A stretch of DNA of 64,000 bases from Lewinellaceae bacterium (GTDB lineage: Bacteria > Bacteroidota > Bacteroidia > Chitinophagales > Saprospiraceae), in NCBI GenBank assembly GCA_020636325.1, contig JACJYC010000011.1:1-64000 (forward strand). The letters are read 5' to 3'. How positions within the stretch are numbered: position 1 is the first letter of the stretch; every line of letters starts with the position of its first letter. Positions 36,013-45,134 of the stretch are shown here, in pieces. A model generated the notes under the pieces. It was not told the DNA's origin. It saw only the letters and a program-made list of their open reading frames with translations, and searched no databases. Position numbers and translations under genes: made by a program.

Positions 36013-36693
36013 ATGAAATCAATTCCCACAATCACCGCAATCCTCTTCTTCCTCCTCGCAACCCCGTCCTTCTCCCAGGAAGCCTTTGACCCCGCCAAGA
36101 TGGACCCGGCCTACACCAACACGCTCGTCAAAAGAGTGGATAAATTCCTCGTCGACCTGAATATCCGGGACGAAGCGCAGTACGATCGGGTCCGCGACAT
36201 GGTGGTCAGGCAATACCAGGAAATCAACTGGCTGGAGGAAAATACAGAGGCTAAAATAAAAGACCTCAAAGCCCAAACGGAAATGGAAACTGTCCTTCGG
36301 GATGCAAAAACTGACGCCGTAAAAAGCAAGCTGGAGGTTGAATTATTCCGGCTGCACACCCGTTTCATCGCCGGTTTGCAAACCGAGCTTACCCCGGAAC
36401 AAGTAGATAAGATCAAAGACGGCATGACCTACGGCGTCCTGGAAAGGACCTACAACGGCTACCTGAATCTATTGCCGGAATTGACTCCGGAACAAAGAAG
36501 GTATATCCTCGGCAACCTGCTCACCGCCCGCGAACTGGCCATGGACAAAGGCTCCTCGGATGAGAAACACGCCACCTTCGGAAAATTCAAGGGCAGGATC
36601 AACAATTACTTGTCCGGGCTGGGATACGACATGAAAAAAGCGGAAATGGAGGCGAAGGAACGGGCGAAGGTGGAGAAAGGGAAAAAAGAGTAG
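36013..36693 (+). CDS. Exported DUF3826-like protein
   Basis: 226 residues, signal peptide ending at SFS. Mostly helical and charged. The stretches ELTPEQVDKIKDGMTYGVLE and SSDEKHATFGKFKGRINNYL fit DUF3826, a family found mainly in Bacteroidota polysaccharide loci and without a firm function. The C-terminus is very Lys/Glu-rich (AKERAKVEKGKKE). Its start lies 20 bp after the repeat array, so any promoter must lie within or before the array. Confidence 0.8.
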   Translation: MKSIPTITAILFFLLATPSFSQEAFDPAKMDPAYTNTLVKRVDKFLVDLNIRDEAQYDRVRDMVVRQYQEINWLEENTEAKIKDLKAQTEMETVLRDAKTDAVKSKLEVELFRLHTRFIAGLQTELTPEQVDKIKDGMTYGVLERTYNGYLNLLPELTPEQRRYILGNLLTARELAMDKGSSDEKHATFGKFKGRINNYLSGLGYDMKKAEMEAKERAKVEKGKKE

Positions 36694-36714
36694 GACTGTT
36701 GTTTTTCAACCTGT

Positions 36715-37059
36715 TTACTTCCCTATCCTTCGCCAAAAATCCTCAGCCGATTCCGGTACAGGGAATTCCCAGTCTCTCTCAACCATTCCGTCGGGTAATC
36801 CATCCCCACCAAAACAGGCATAAATATATTCGACCAAATCCCGCTTGTTGAATGTCATCCGGTAGGCGGGCAAAACCTCTTCGGCGCCAGCCATACATAC
36901 ATTGCCATCCGGGTCCTGCTCCGCGAAAGGAAGATCCATTTGCCGGCCCAATTGCCTGGCGGCATCCACATTTACCGTCAAAGCATAAAATTGCTTCCCG
37001 GCTAACCCCATTCTTTCCGGCATTTCAGGAAAAACATCCTCGATTTTCATGCGCTTCAT
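36715..37059 (-). CDS. Small hypothetical protein
   Basis: 114 residues, no signal peptide or membrane segment, acidic with several aromatic residues (YIYACFGGDGLPDG, ERDWEFPVPESAEDFWRRIG). Convergent with the DUF3826-like gene and divergent from the phosphatase. I do not recognise a family. The composition looks coding, and no better frame covers this stretch. Confidence 0.5.
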   Translation of the reverse strand: MKRMKIEDVFPEMPERMGLAGKQFYALTVNVDAARQLGRQMDLPFAEQDPDGNVCMAGAEEVLPAYRMTFNKRDLVEYIYACFGGDGLPDGMVERDWEFPVPESAEDFWRRIGK

Positions 37060-37222
37060 TCGCTGTTAGTTTACTTGGCCAGGTCCATTTTCCCCACAAC
37101 GAACGCTCCAAAAATGAACGTCCGCCACTTTCAAATTTTACATTTTTTCTTTTGCATTTTGCATTTAACCAACAAGTCAACAAGCAACGGAAAGTCGCTG
37201 CCTGCCCCCACCTCTTTTCAAC

Positions 37223-37249
37223 CCTAATGATAATCATTTTTTACCTTTG
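37223..37249 (+). promoter_or_regulatory. Putative promoter with Fur-box-like palindrome upstream of pafA
   Basis: TACCTTTG at 37242-37249 matches the Bacteroidota -7 consensus. Directly upstream, CCTAATGATAATCATTTTT (37223-37241) matches 15 of 19 positions of the classical Fur box, with the 13-bp core AATGATAATCATT complete. The region is AT-rich, so a chance match is possible. Confidence 0.35.
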
Positions 37250-37325
37250 TGTTAATAACAAACTTTATGGCTCTTACAGGCCCAGCAAATAACTACCTTT
37301 AGCCCATCCATTAAAACCAACAACC

Positions 37326-38960
37326 ATGCGCTTTTCAAAAATCCTGCCGGCGTTTTTCGCCTTTCTCCTGGTTTCAGCCCTGGCCTACGGGCAAAAAGCC
37401 CCCAAACTGGTGGTCGGCATCGTGATCGACCAGATGCGCTACGATTACCTCTACCGTTTTCAGGGCGACATGAGCGAGACCGGATTCAAACGGCTGCTCC
37501 GCGAAGGCAATGTCATCCATGACGGCCACTATGCCTACGTCCCCACCCTCACCGCCCCCGGGCATTCCTGCGTTTATACGGGCACCGGCCCGGCATTGAA
37601 CGGGATCATCGGCAACAACTGGTATTCCCGGCCCGAGAACAGGGTGGTCTATTGCGCCGAAGATTCCACCGCCAATACGGTCGGCTCCGGATCCGTAAAC
37701 GGCAAGATGTCACCGAGAAGGCTGACCTCCACTACGCTGGCCGACCAGCTGGAACTGGCCACCAACCGGCGCTCGAAGACCATCGGGATCTCCCTCAAGG
37801 ACCGCGGCGCCATCATGCCGGTCGGGTACCTTGCAGACGGCGCTTACTGGTACGACGGTTCCAACGGCTATTTCATCACCAGCGATTATTACCGGAAAAG
37901 CCTGCCGGATTGGGTCAACAAATTCAACGACCGGAAGTTGCCCGACCAATTCCTGGATCAACCCTGGACAACCTTGCTGCCCCTGGATCGCTATGACGAA
38001 ACCCTGCCGGACGATCAGCCCAAGGAGCGGCCGTTCCTGAATACGGAAAAACCGGTCTTTCCCTATGATTTGAAAAGGATCACCAGCGTCCAGCGGTTCG
38101 GCGTCGGGGAATCCAGATACGGCATCCTGATGTCCTCCCCTTACGGGAATTCCCTGACCCTGGAAATGGCCAAAGCGGCTATCGAAGGCGAGCAACTGGG
38201 CCAGGATTCCATCACCGACCTGCTGGCTGTCAGCTTTTCTTCCACGGATTATATCGGCCACCAATTCGGCCCGCAATCCGTTGAAATACAGGATATTTAT
38301 CTGCGACTGGATCTCACACTCAGCAACCTGTTCCAGTACCTGGATTCAAAAATAGGGTTAAACAACGTACTGATCTTTCTCACAGCCGACCACGCTGCTG
38401 CGGATGTACCGGGTTATATCTCCCCGCCCGCCGGATATTTCAAAGCCGGAGATTTTGAGGAAGGCCTGCGACAACACCTGGTGAAAAAATTCAAAAAAGA
38501 CCCCGTTGAGAGTTTTATCAACGAACAGATCTATTTCTCAAAACCGCTGAGCGTCGACAAAGACAAGCTGGAAGCGGAAGTCCGCGCTTATGCCGCAGGA
38601 TTTCCCGGCGTATACGGCATTATCCCGCTGGATGATTTCGGGAAATGCATCACCGACCCGTCAGTCTGCGAAAAGATCAGAAAAGGCGTCATGCCCGACC
38701 GGAGCGGCGACCTCTACGTGCAACTCTACCCAGGCTGGATCGCGAGTTACTACGAAAAAGGCGGCACCACCCACGGCAGTCCTTATGCCTACGACACCCA
38801 CGTGCCCATCATCTTTTTCGGCTGGGAAGTCCGGCATGCCGACAACCGGCAGCGGGTCTGGGTGGAGGATATTGCGCCCACGGTTTGCGATATGCTGCAC
38901 CTCACCCGGCCTTCGGGTTGTACGGGGGCTGTTATTCCGGGGGTTTTGTTTAGAGGGTGA
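37326..38960 (+). CDS. pafA: PafA-type alkaline phosphatase, exported
   Basis: 544 residues, signal peptide ending at AYGQ. Alkaline-phosphatase superfamily, PafA branch: LVVGIVIDQMRYDYLYRF with the first metal Asp, nucleophile Thr76 in TLTAPGHS, NNWYSR (substrate Asn), ISLKDRGAIMP (Lys and Arg of the PafA active site), FSSTDYIGHQFGP and FLTADHAA metal ligands. PafA is a periplasmic monoesterase that works whatever the phosphate status. Link to the pectin locus is only positional. The stop codon comes from the first unit of a GAGAGGGTGA repeat (ends ...LFRG), hinting that the original end was replaced. Confidence 0.88.
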   Translation: MRFSKILPAFFAFLLVSALAYGQKAPKLVVGIVIDQMRYDYLYRFQGDMSETGFKRLLREGNVIHDGHYAYVPTLTAPGHSCVYTGTGPALNGIIGNNWYSRPENRVVYCAEDSTANTVGSGSVNGKMSPRRLTSTTLADQLELATNRRSKTIGISLKDRGAIMPVGYLADGAYWYDGSNGYFITSDYYRKSLPDWVNKFNDRKLPDQFLDQPWTTLLPLDRYDETLPDDQPKERPFLNTEKPVFPYDLKRITSVQRFGVGESRYGILMSSPYGNSLTLEMAKAAIEGEQLGQDSITDLLAVSFSSTDYIGHQFGPQSVEIQDIYLRLDLTLSNLFQYLDSKIGLNNVLIFLTADHAAADVPGYISPPAGYFKAGDFEEGLRQHLVKKFKKDPVESFINEQIYFSKPLSVDKDKLEAEVRAYAAGFPGVYGIIPLDDFGKCITDPSVCEKIRKGVMPDRSGDLYVQLYPGWIASYYEKGGTTHGSPYAYDTHVPIIFFGWEVRHADNRQRVWVEDIAPTVCDMLHLTRPSGCTGAVIPGVLFRG

Positions 38961-39000
38961 GAGGGGTGAGAGGGTGAGAGGGGTGAGAGGGTGAGAGAGT
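38952..39000 (+). repeat. GAGAGGGTGA short tandem repeat
   Basis: About five units alternating between AGAGGGTG and AGAGGGGTG. It provides the stop codon of pafA. The same repeat occurs at 44441-44490, again at the 3' end of a gene. Confidence 0.85.
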
Positions 39001-39061
39001 GGAAATAGGCATCGTTATTCCTTGACGAAAGTGGATATTTTCACATCCCGGCGGATATGTT

Positions 39062-39069
39062 TAAATTTG
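39062..39069 (+). promoter_or_regulatory. Putative -7 element of the Tat TIM-barrel gene
   Basis: TAAATTTG matches TAnnTTTG exactly, 80 bp before the start codon. A TTG is not found at the usual -33 place (TTT instead), so the call is tentative. Confidence 0.3.
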
Positions 39070-39148
39070 AAAAATGAATATCAACTTCACCGGCGGATTG
39101 TCCGAAATTCGGCCGGTTAAAAAACGAGAACCATAAATCAACCAACTT

Positions 39149-40057
39149 ATGAAAAGAAGAAATGCCATTTTGAACCTCGCGCTCGGCGTGGGCGGTATCA
39201 CCATGGGCGCCCAGGCAGCCAATGCGCGCGGGGCCGGCAACCGTTCCAATCAAAAAATGCAAAACATGGATATTCTGACACCTGATACCTCGAACGGCAA
39301 CATCAACCACTCGGTTTGCCGGTGGTGCTACGGCAGCATCCCGATGGAAGCCTTCATTGAGGGCGTCAAGGAAATCGACGGCTTGAAGTCCATCGAACTG
39401 ACCACCGCCGAGGAATGGCCGCTGCTGATCAAGAACGGCCTCACGGCGGCATTGGGAACCGGCCCGTTTGCCAGCATCCCCAACGGCTTCAATGACCCGA
39501 AAAACCACGAAAAGCTATACGACCCTTATATCGACCTGATCAATAAAGCCGCCGAACACGGCATCCCGAGCGTCATCGTATTTTCCGGCAACCGCAGGGG
39601 GATGGACGACAAGGTCGGCCTGGAAAACTGCGCGGTCGGGTTGGACAAGATCGTCAAGCACGCCGAAAAAATGGGCGTAACCGTTGTGATGGAGTTGCTC
39701 AACAGCAAGGTGAACCATAAGGATTATATGTGCGACCATACCCCATGGGGCGCCGAACTGGTGGAAAAGATCGGCTCCGACCGGTTCAAACTGCTGTACG
39801 ACATCTACCATATGCAGATCATGGAAGGCGACGTCATCGCTACCATCCGGAAATACAAGGACCATATCGCCCATTACCATACCGGCGGCGTGCCCGGCCG
39901 GAATGAGATCGATGAAACGCAGGAACTGTACTATCCGGCCATCATGAAAGCCATCGTGGAAACCGGCTACAAAGGTTACGTCGCCCAGGAATTCGTACCC
40001 AGCTGGGACGACAAGCTGGCCGCCCTGCGCCATGGGGTCAAGACGTGCGATGTTTGA
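39149..40057 (+). CDS. Hydroxypyruvate-isomerase-like TIM barrel with Tat-type signal
   Basis: 302 residues. Starts MKRRNAILNLALGVGG, a twin-arginine signal. The barrel is of the Hyi / sugar-phosphate isomerase type: SVCRWCYGSIPMEAFIEGVK, VIVFSGNRRGM, VVMELLNSKVNHKDYMCDH, LLYDIYHMQIMEGDV, HYHTGGVPGRNEIDETQELY, YVAQEFVPSWDD. The Glu, Asp, His and Glu of the metal site can be placed in MELLN, YDIYH, HTGG and QEFVP. Tat export suggests a folded metalloenzyme in the periplasm. It is the second exported isomerase-like barrel in the window. Substrate unknown. Confidence 0.85.
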   Translation: MKRRNAILNLALGVGGITMGAQAANARGAGNRSNQKMQNMDILTPDTSNGNINHSVCRWCYGSIPMEAFIEGVKEIDGLKSIELTTAEEWPLLIKNGLTAALGTGPFASIPNGFNDPKNHEKLYDPYIDLINKAAEHGIPSVIVFSGNRRGMDDKVGLENCAVGLDKIVKHAEKMGVTVVMELLNSKVNHKDYMCDHTPWGAELVEKIGSDRFKLLYDIYHMQIMEGDVIATIRKYKDHIAHYHTGGVPGRNEIDETQELYYPAIMKAIVETGYKGYVAQEFVPSWDDKLAALRHGVKTCDV

Positions 40058-40202
40058 TTGCCTGGAGGAATCGAAGGATCGAGTATTTGAGTAGTTGAAG
40101 ATATGAGGATGCGAAGGCGCCGTCCCGAAATGGCGGAATTCCTTTACATCCTCATATCCGCTCAAACCAACCAATCAACAAATCAACAGTTCCTCGATTC
40201 CT

Positions 40203-40270
40203 CCTCCGACCGCCATAGCCTTGGCGGAGGTGGTAGTTCCTCCTCCGACCGCCATAGCCTTGGCGGAGGG
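40203..40270. repeat. Duplicated hairpin repeat
   Basis: Two copies, 39 bp apart, of a sequence reading CCTCCGACCGCCATAGCCTT then GGCGGAGG; each can fold with CCTCCG...CCA pairing to TGGCGGAGG. Located after the TIM-barrel gene and before the convergent GH172 gene's stop at 40284, so it may act as a shared 3'-end structure. Confidence 0.75.
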
Positions 40271-40283
40271 GATAATTCCCCCC

Positions 40284-41429
40284 TCAATTCACCTCCAGCT
40301 CATCCTTGGCCGGCAATTTCGGGAACGGCGCGTGCGGCTCGGCCTGGTACCAGAATGCAACGGAGGACACATCGCTCTTCTGCGGCAGGTAACGTCCATC
40401 GCTGCGCCAACCCAGGTCCTGAATGGTCACCCGCAGGTCCTTTTCAAACCGGATGGGGTCGGTGATATGCCAGCGGTAGAGGCCGAAACGCTGCTGGGAC
40501 TTATAGGTGCCGTCCGGGCGGATCACCTGCGGCAGACCTGAATAGGCGGTGGAAAATTCGGTATACTGCCCGTTGCGGTCGAAATTGTAGGAACCGCAGA
40601 AATAATCCTCCGTACCGGTACCGCAGATGGTCGGGAACTGGGTATCGCCGTCCATGAAGAATTTGATCTCGCCTTCGCCCCACCAGCCGTTGTTGTTCAC
40701 CTGCCAGGCCAGATAGGTACCCACGTATTGGCCTTTGCCTTTGAGCCCGTCCATAATGGTGATATCCGACTTGTAAGGATTGGGATTGGTGCGCCTGAAT
40801 TGTGCGTGAAAATAACCCGCATCAGCAGGCACATCCGTCAGGCAGTAATCCACCTGGTAATACAGCCGCATGGCTTTGGTATCGATGTTTTCCATGGTGA
40901 TCCGGCATTTTTTGCGGAAAGGCATCTGCCAGTAGCAATTGAAGGCGCTGCCGGGATTGACGCAGACGGCCAGCGAGTTGAGGTGCGCGTACTGCCCCCA
41001 CCCCATGCCGAAGAAGTCGCCGACCGGGCATTCCACCGAGGGTTCGGTTTCGTCGTCCCAATAGAAGCGCAGGATGGAAAATCGCCAGTTGCCGGTCGGC
41101 GTCATCCAGATATGCTGAATGGAACCGGGGCCGGTGATCTCGGCCAGCGTGAAGGTCTTGCCGGCTTCAATGACAATGAACGGGTTGACCTTCCAGCCTT
41201 GCCCCAGTTCACGGGCGGCATCAGTAGCAGAACCGTCTCCCAGTTTGGCCATGCCGCCTTTTCCCTTTTCGCCCGTAAAATTCTCCGGGCTGATGGACCG
41301 GGTTTTGGCGTCGGACAACCGGAAAAGATTGCCCATGTCGGTCCCCAGTCCGTTGAATTTTTCCTGGGCCGTCAGCGTGACCGCGGCGAACAGCGTTGCA
41401 GCGAGTAATAGGTAGTGTTGGTTTTTCAT
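40284..41429 (-). CDS. GH172 (DUF2961) protein, exported
   Basis: 381 residues, signal peptide ending near LTAQ. DUF2961 hallmarks: ARELGQGWKVNPFIVIEAGK, GPGSIQHIWMTPTGNWRFSI, LRFYWDDETEPSVECPVGDFF (split across the conserved core), LNSLAVCVNPGSAFNCYWQM and TICGTGTEDYFCGSYNF. GH172 members act on D-arabinofuranosyl or D-fructofuranosyl links and often form hexamers of jelly rolls. Glu in the GTEDYF stretch and in the DETEPS stretch are likely catalytic. It is transcribed against the + strand genes. Substrate here unknown; furanosides of pectin side chains are possible. Confidence 0.87.
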   Translation of the reverse strand: MKNQHYLLLAATLFAAVTLTAQEKFNGLGTDMGNLFRLSDAKTRSISPENFTGEKGKGGMAKLGDGSATDAARELGQGWKVNPFIVIEAGKTFTLAEITGPGSIQHIWMTPTGNWRFSILRFYWDDETEPSVECPVGDFFGMGWGQYAHLNSLAVCVNPGSAFNCYWQMPFRKKCRITMENIDTKAMRLYYQVDYCLTDVPADAGYFHAQFRRTNPNPYKSDITIMDGLKGKGQYVGTYLAWQVNNNGWWGEGEIKFFMDGDTQFPTICGTGTEDYFCGSYNFDRNGQYTEFSTAYSGLPQVIRPDGTYKSQQRFGLYRWHITDPIRFEKDLRVTIQDLGWRSDGRYLPQKSDVSSVAFWYQAEPHAPFPKLPAKDELEVN

Positions 41430-41607
41430 ACGAATTATTTAGTTGTAAGTAATTAGTCGTAACGGGCTTTTCGCGTATAAAAACCCGGGCTTTTTCCACC
41501 TGCACGCTCCAAATTGATCCTCTTCGAATTCGTTTTCGGTCGAGGCCGGATTTTTAAGACCTAAAGTCCATCCGATCGCCAAACCATTCTGGTCCGGCTT
41601 GTATTTT

Positions 41608-41767
41608 ACCACAACTTGTCCCGCAAGGCGGGATCAGGCACATGAGTTCACATAAGTTTTTCATTGCAATTGGGCAAAAGCCCAACTGCAATGGGCCCTT
41701 CTTATGTGTTCTTATGATTCTTATGTGGTTAAAAAATTTGAACAATGGTTTTGAAAAACCATTGTTC
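41608..41767. repeat. Structured intergenic repeat, copy 1
   Basis: Starts with the arm ACCACAACTTGTCCCGCAAG plus GCGGGAT (41608-41634), then a 13-bp stem ATTGCAATTGGGC/GCCCAACTGCAAT (41663-41692), then CTTATGTGTTCTTAT (41701), and ends with a perfect hairpin GAACAATGGTTTT/AAAACCATTGTTC (41740-41767). Order and spacing match copy 2 at 44544-44688, but the stem sequence differs. The rest of the 41430-42100 gap holds no gene I can support. Confidence 0.8.
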
Positions 41768-42100
41768 ATTCAAAATTTCGTTGCTACCAATTATAAAGTC
41801 TTCTCCTCTACTCATTTTGTCCGATAGTGCGGTTACCAAAAAGCGGATGCCGGCCAATTCCATTTTGACCTAATATTGAGCCTTAGCCGCCGGGAAGTAA
41901 GTTTTTTCTTGCGCGAAAGCCCCGTAATAAGTCGTAATTTAGGGAGCTGAGCATGGTCGAGGTTAGATCATTTCATGGATTGCTGATTCACATGGGTCAC
42001 TCCGGATAAATTTAGGGGAATTTTCAGGAAATTTATAGTTTTGAATGTCCACCGCATTTCATTCACCAGCTGAACACAGCGATCCAACCTCTCCCGTTTT

Positions 42101-44464
42101 ATGAAGCCATCCATCAACCTCCTGTTTTGTATTTGCCTCTTGGCTGCTGCCGCCATTCCTCAATCGGGAATGGGCCAGGATCCCGACCTACCGACACCCT
42201 GGGTGAGTTACCCATCCGCCAACAATACCGCCTACGGGGTTTACCATTTCAGAAAAACATTCGACCTGGCAACAGTCCCGAAGTCGCTTGCAGTCCACAT
42301 TTCGGCCGACAACCGGTACGAGTTGTTCGTCAACGGCAGCCGGGTTTGTTTCGGGCCTGCAAAAGGGGACCTCATCACCTACAAGTACGATATCATCGAC
42401 CTGGCCCCGTTTTTGAAACCGGGAAAAAACCTGCTGGCAGTCCTGGTTTTTAACCTGGGGCAGGACAAACCCATGGCGTTCATTTCGGCGCAAACGGCCT
42501 TTTTGTTCCGGAGTGAAGCACCGGCATTCGCATTCCTGAATTCGGATCAGAATTGGAAGGTTTACCAAAATCCGGCCTACGATCCGATCGGCTACCGAGA
42601 GCTGAAACATTGGGAATGGGTAAAGGGGTATTACGCCTGCGGACCCGGCGACGAAGTGTTTGCCGATCGCTATCCCTGGGGGTGGGAACAACCCGGGTTT
42701 GATGATTCGGGGTGGCGGGCGCCGGAAATCCTGGCCTTCGAGAATGCGCCGCCCTGGAAGCTCGTACCGCGCAACATTCCTTTCATGGACACCCACCCTG
42801 AAAAACCCGGTCGGATCAGAAAATCCACCGGCGTGGAAGTTCCTGCCGGATTCCTGGAAGGCAAAACCAGGTTCACCATTCCGGCAGACCGGAAAGCGAC
42901 CGTTTTGTTCGATTACGACCGGTTTACCATGGGATATCCCGAGCTGACCACCGACAAAGGCGCAGGCAGCTCGATCAAAATCAGGTATGCCGAGGCCTTG
43001 TACACCGAACCGAACGTCAAGGCCCACCGCGATTCCGTCAACGGGCTGACCATGTACGGCGTGTTCGACATTTTCCACCCGGACGGTCAATTGCGCACTT
43101 TCAGGCCGCTGTGGAAACGGGCTTTCCGGTACATCGAACTGGAGATCGAGACCGGCAACCAGCCGCTGGAACTGGTTGCGCTGCAAAGTCAATACTCGGG
43201 CTACCCCTATCCGGATATGGGGACGTTTCACAGCAACGATCCCCGGCTCAATGCCATTTTTGAAACCGGTCTGCGCACCCTGCGCATGTGTTCGGGCGAG
43301 ACCTACTACGACACCCCTTATTACGAACAACTCTGCTACGGCGGCGACAACCGGCCCATTTCAGCGATTTCCCTGTACAATTCCACTGACGACCGCCTGT
43401 TCCGGGAGGCCATGCGGCTGTACCCCCAGTCGGCCAATCGCGAAACCCGGCTGTTCAAATCCGCCTACCCATCCCGGTTCGATTTCGATATGGGCACCTG
43501 GAGCCTGGCCTGGATCCAAAGCCTGTGGGATTATTACACCGTACGCGGGGATTCCGCATTCGTGAGCCAGTTTGCACAACCCATTGAAGAGGTACTGGAT
43601 TTTTTCCAGCGCAGCCTGGATGAGTCAACCGGATTGTTAGGGCCGATGCGCACCCAGAATTTCATAGACTGGAGTATCGACAGGGGAAGCCTGCCCTACA
43701 ATGTCGTTCCATGGGAAAAAGGACAGTCGGCCATTCTAAGCCTGTATTTCGCCCTATCCCTGGATTCAGCCGCCCAATTGTTCCGGCATACCGGCCGCAT
43801 GGACCACGCGGAAAAATGGGAACGGATCTCCGCCGGGATCAAAACCGCGGTATACGCCCATTGCTGGGACGCGGACAAGGGGTTAATGGCCGATTATCCG
43901 GACAAAAGCCGGTACTCGCAGCATACTTCCATCCTCGCCATTCTTTGCGACGCAGTAGCTCCTGCCATGCAATCCGACCTGCTGGACCGCTTATTATCGT
44001 ACCCCGATTTTGATGAGGTAGCCAGTTCCTACTTTTCGTTTTTCCTGTTCAAGGCCATGCAGAAAACGGACCGGGAAGATCTGATCGTGAATCATCTCGG
44101 CTTTTGGGAGCATTTTCTGGACAGAGGGCATACGACATTTGGAGAGACCGGTTTCCCTTCACATGACCGGTCGGACTGCCATGCCTGGAGCGCCCATCCG
44201 TCGTATTTCCTGCTCAGCTCCGTTTGCGGGATCAAACCCGGGGACATAGGGTTTCACACGGTGGTCATTCAACCGCACCTCGGCAACCTCACCGAACTCG
44301 AAGCCTCCATGCCGCACCCGTTGGGGAGGATCTCGGTCAGTTATCGCAAAAACGGCAAAAGCTGGTCCGCTGAAATTGAATTGCCGGAGGGGATGACCGG
44401 GGCGTTTGTTTATGCGGGGAAGCGGTATTTGCTGCGCGGGGGGAGGGAGAGGGTGAGAGGGTGA
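42101..44464 (+). CDS. GH78-like rhamnosidase (second copy), exported
   Basis: 787 residues, signal peptide ending at SGMGQ. N-terminal lectin-like sandwich (HFRKTFDLATVPKSLAVHIS, NRYELFVNGSRVCFGPAKGD), then a six-hairpin catalytic domain of the GH78 type: MCSGETYYDTPYYEQLCYGG with probable general acid, DTPYYEQL, RFDFDMGTWSLAWI, and a C-terminal sandwich (IQPHLGNLTELEASMPHPLG). It is shorter than the first GH78 and lacks its insert, so a different linkage is likely. The last residues (RERVRG) are coded by a GAGAGGGTGA repeat that also gives the stop. Confidence 0.87.
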   Translation: MKPSINLLFCICLLAAAAIPQSGMGQDPDLPTPWVSYPSANNTAYGVYHFRKTFDLATVPKSLAVHISADNRYELFVNGSRVCFGPAKGDLITYKYDIIDLAPFLKPGKNLLAVLVFNLGQDKPMAFISAQTAFLFRSEAPAFAFLNSDQNWKVYQNPAYDPIGYRELKHWEWVKGYYACGPGDEVFADRYPWGWEQPGFDDSGWRAPEILAFENAPPWKLVPRNIPFMDTHPEKPGRIRKSTGVEVPAGFLEGKTRFTIPADRKATVLFDYDRFTMGYPELTTDKGAGSSIKIRYAEALYTEPNVKAHRDSVNGLTMYGVFDIFHPDGQLRTFRPLWKRAFRYIELEIETGNQPLELVALQSQYSGYPYPDMGTFHSNDPRLNAIFETGLRTLRMCSGETYYDTPYYEQLCYGGDNRPISAISLYNSTDDRLFREAMRLYPQSANRETRLFKSAYPSRFDFDMGTWSLAWIQSLWDYYTVRGDSAFVSQFAQPIEEVLDFFQRSLDESTGLLGPMRTQNFIDWSIDRGSLPYNVVPWEKGQSAILSLYFALSLDSAAQLFRHTGRMDHAEKWERISAGIKTAVYAHCWDADKGLMADYPDKSRYSQHTSILAILCDAVAPAMQSDLLDRLLSYPDFDEVASSYFSFFLFKAMQKTDREDLIVNHLGFWEHFLDRGHTTFGETGFPSHDRSDCHAWSAHPSYFLLSSVCGIKPGDIGFHTVVIQPHLGNLTELEASMPHPLGRISVSYRKNGKSWSAEIELPEGMTGAFVYAGKRYLLRGGRERVRG

Positions 44465-44490
44465 GAGAGGGTGAGAGTGAGAGAGAGGGC
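44441..44490 (+). repeat. GAGAGGGTGA short tandem repeat, second site
   Basis: Degenerate run of GAGAGGGTG units covering the last codons and stop of the second GH78 gene. Same repeat as 38952-39000. Confidence 0.85.
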
Positions 44491-44543
44491 AGGGCAACCA
44501 CATAATCTATTTCCACATGTGTAAATTGTTGATATTTTAGTAA

Positions 44544-44688
44544 ACCACAACTTGTCCCGCAAAAGGCGGGATTAGAAACATATGGACACATTAGCTAAAA
44601 GTAATACAAAGGCGCCAAAGGCGTCTTTGTATCGTCCTGCTTATGTGTTCTTATATGCCTTATCCCGCCTTGCGGGACAAGTTATGGT
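44544..44688. repeat. Structured intergenic repeat, copy 2 (MITE-like)
   Basis: 145 bp bounded by inverted arms of 27-29 bp: ACCACAACTTGTCCCGCAAA... (44544-44572) and its reverse complement ending CAAGTTATGGT (44662-44688). Inside is a 13-bp stem ATACAAAGGCGCC/GGCGTCTTTGTAT (44604-44632) and CTTATGTGTTCTTAT (44640). It looks like a small non-coding element, possibly a MITE or structured RNA. No gene is seen in the rest of 44465-45134. Confidence 0.8.
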
Positions 44689-45030
44689 AGAAAAATTCAT
44701 TTTGTGCCATGCTGTACGCCTGATATTCAAGCGTTACACATAAAAAATATCATGATGCGTTTGCCCTGGAGGGAGAGGGGTGATGATTCGACTTCGCTCA
44801 GCACAGGGAGAGAGAGTGGGAGGTTCGGCGCTGTCATTCTACGGTGGTTGGCTACCCGACAGCGGGCTGAGCGGAGCCGAAGCCGGGACCGATCAGAATT
44901 TTGTGTCAACAGAATTTTCAGCCCCCACAGTGTGTTGAAAATTAAAACTTTGCGTCTTGGCGCGAAAACACTGTATTGAACGGCCTCCCGCCTTCGCAAC
45001 GCCTTCTGCGTCACTTCGGCGGATGGGCGG

Positions 45031-45077
45031 AAAATAAAACTCCCGCCAGGTCCGTCCTGGAGACTGACCGGCGGGAG
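45031..45077 (-). terminator. Intrinsic terminator of the second SusCD operon
   Basis: On the minus strand, CTCCCGCC pairs with GGCGGGAG (45077-45040), followed by TTTTATTTT. It lies 58 bp after the SusD stop at 45135. Confidence 0.75.
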
Positions 45078-45134
45078 CATTTGATTTTACCGATAAATCA
45101 CTAAATTCCTGTCAAGGACAGGTTTCCACTTTCA

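Noticed and set aside
44544..44688. Insertion sequence
   Set aside because: Has inverted arms but no transposase and only 145 bp; at most a non-autonomous element, so listed as a repeat.
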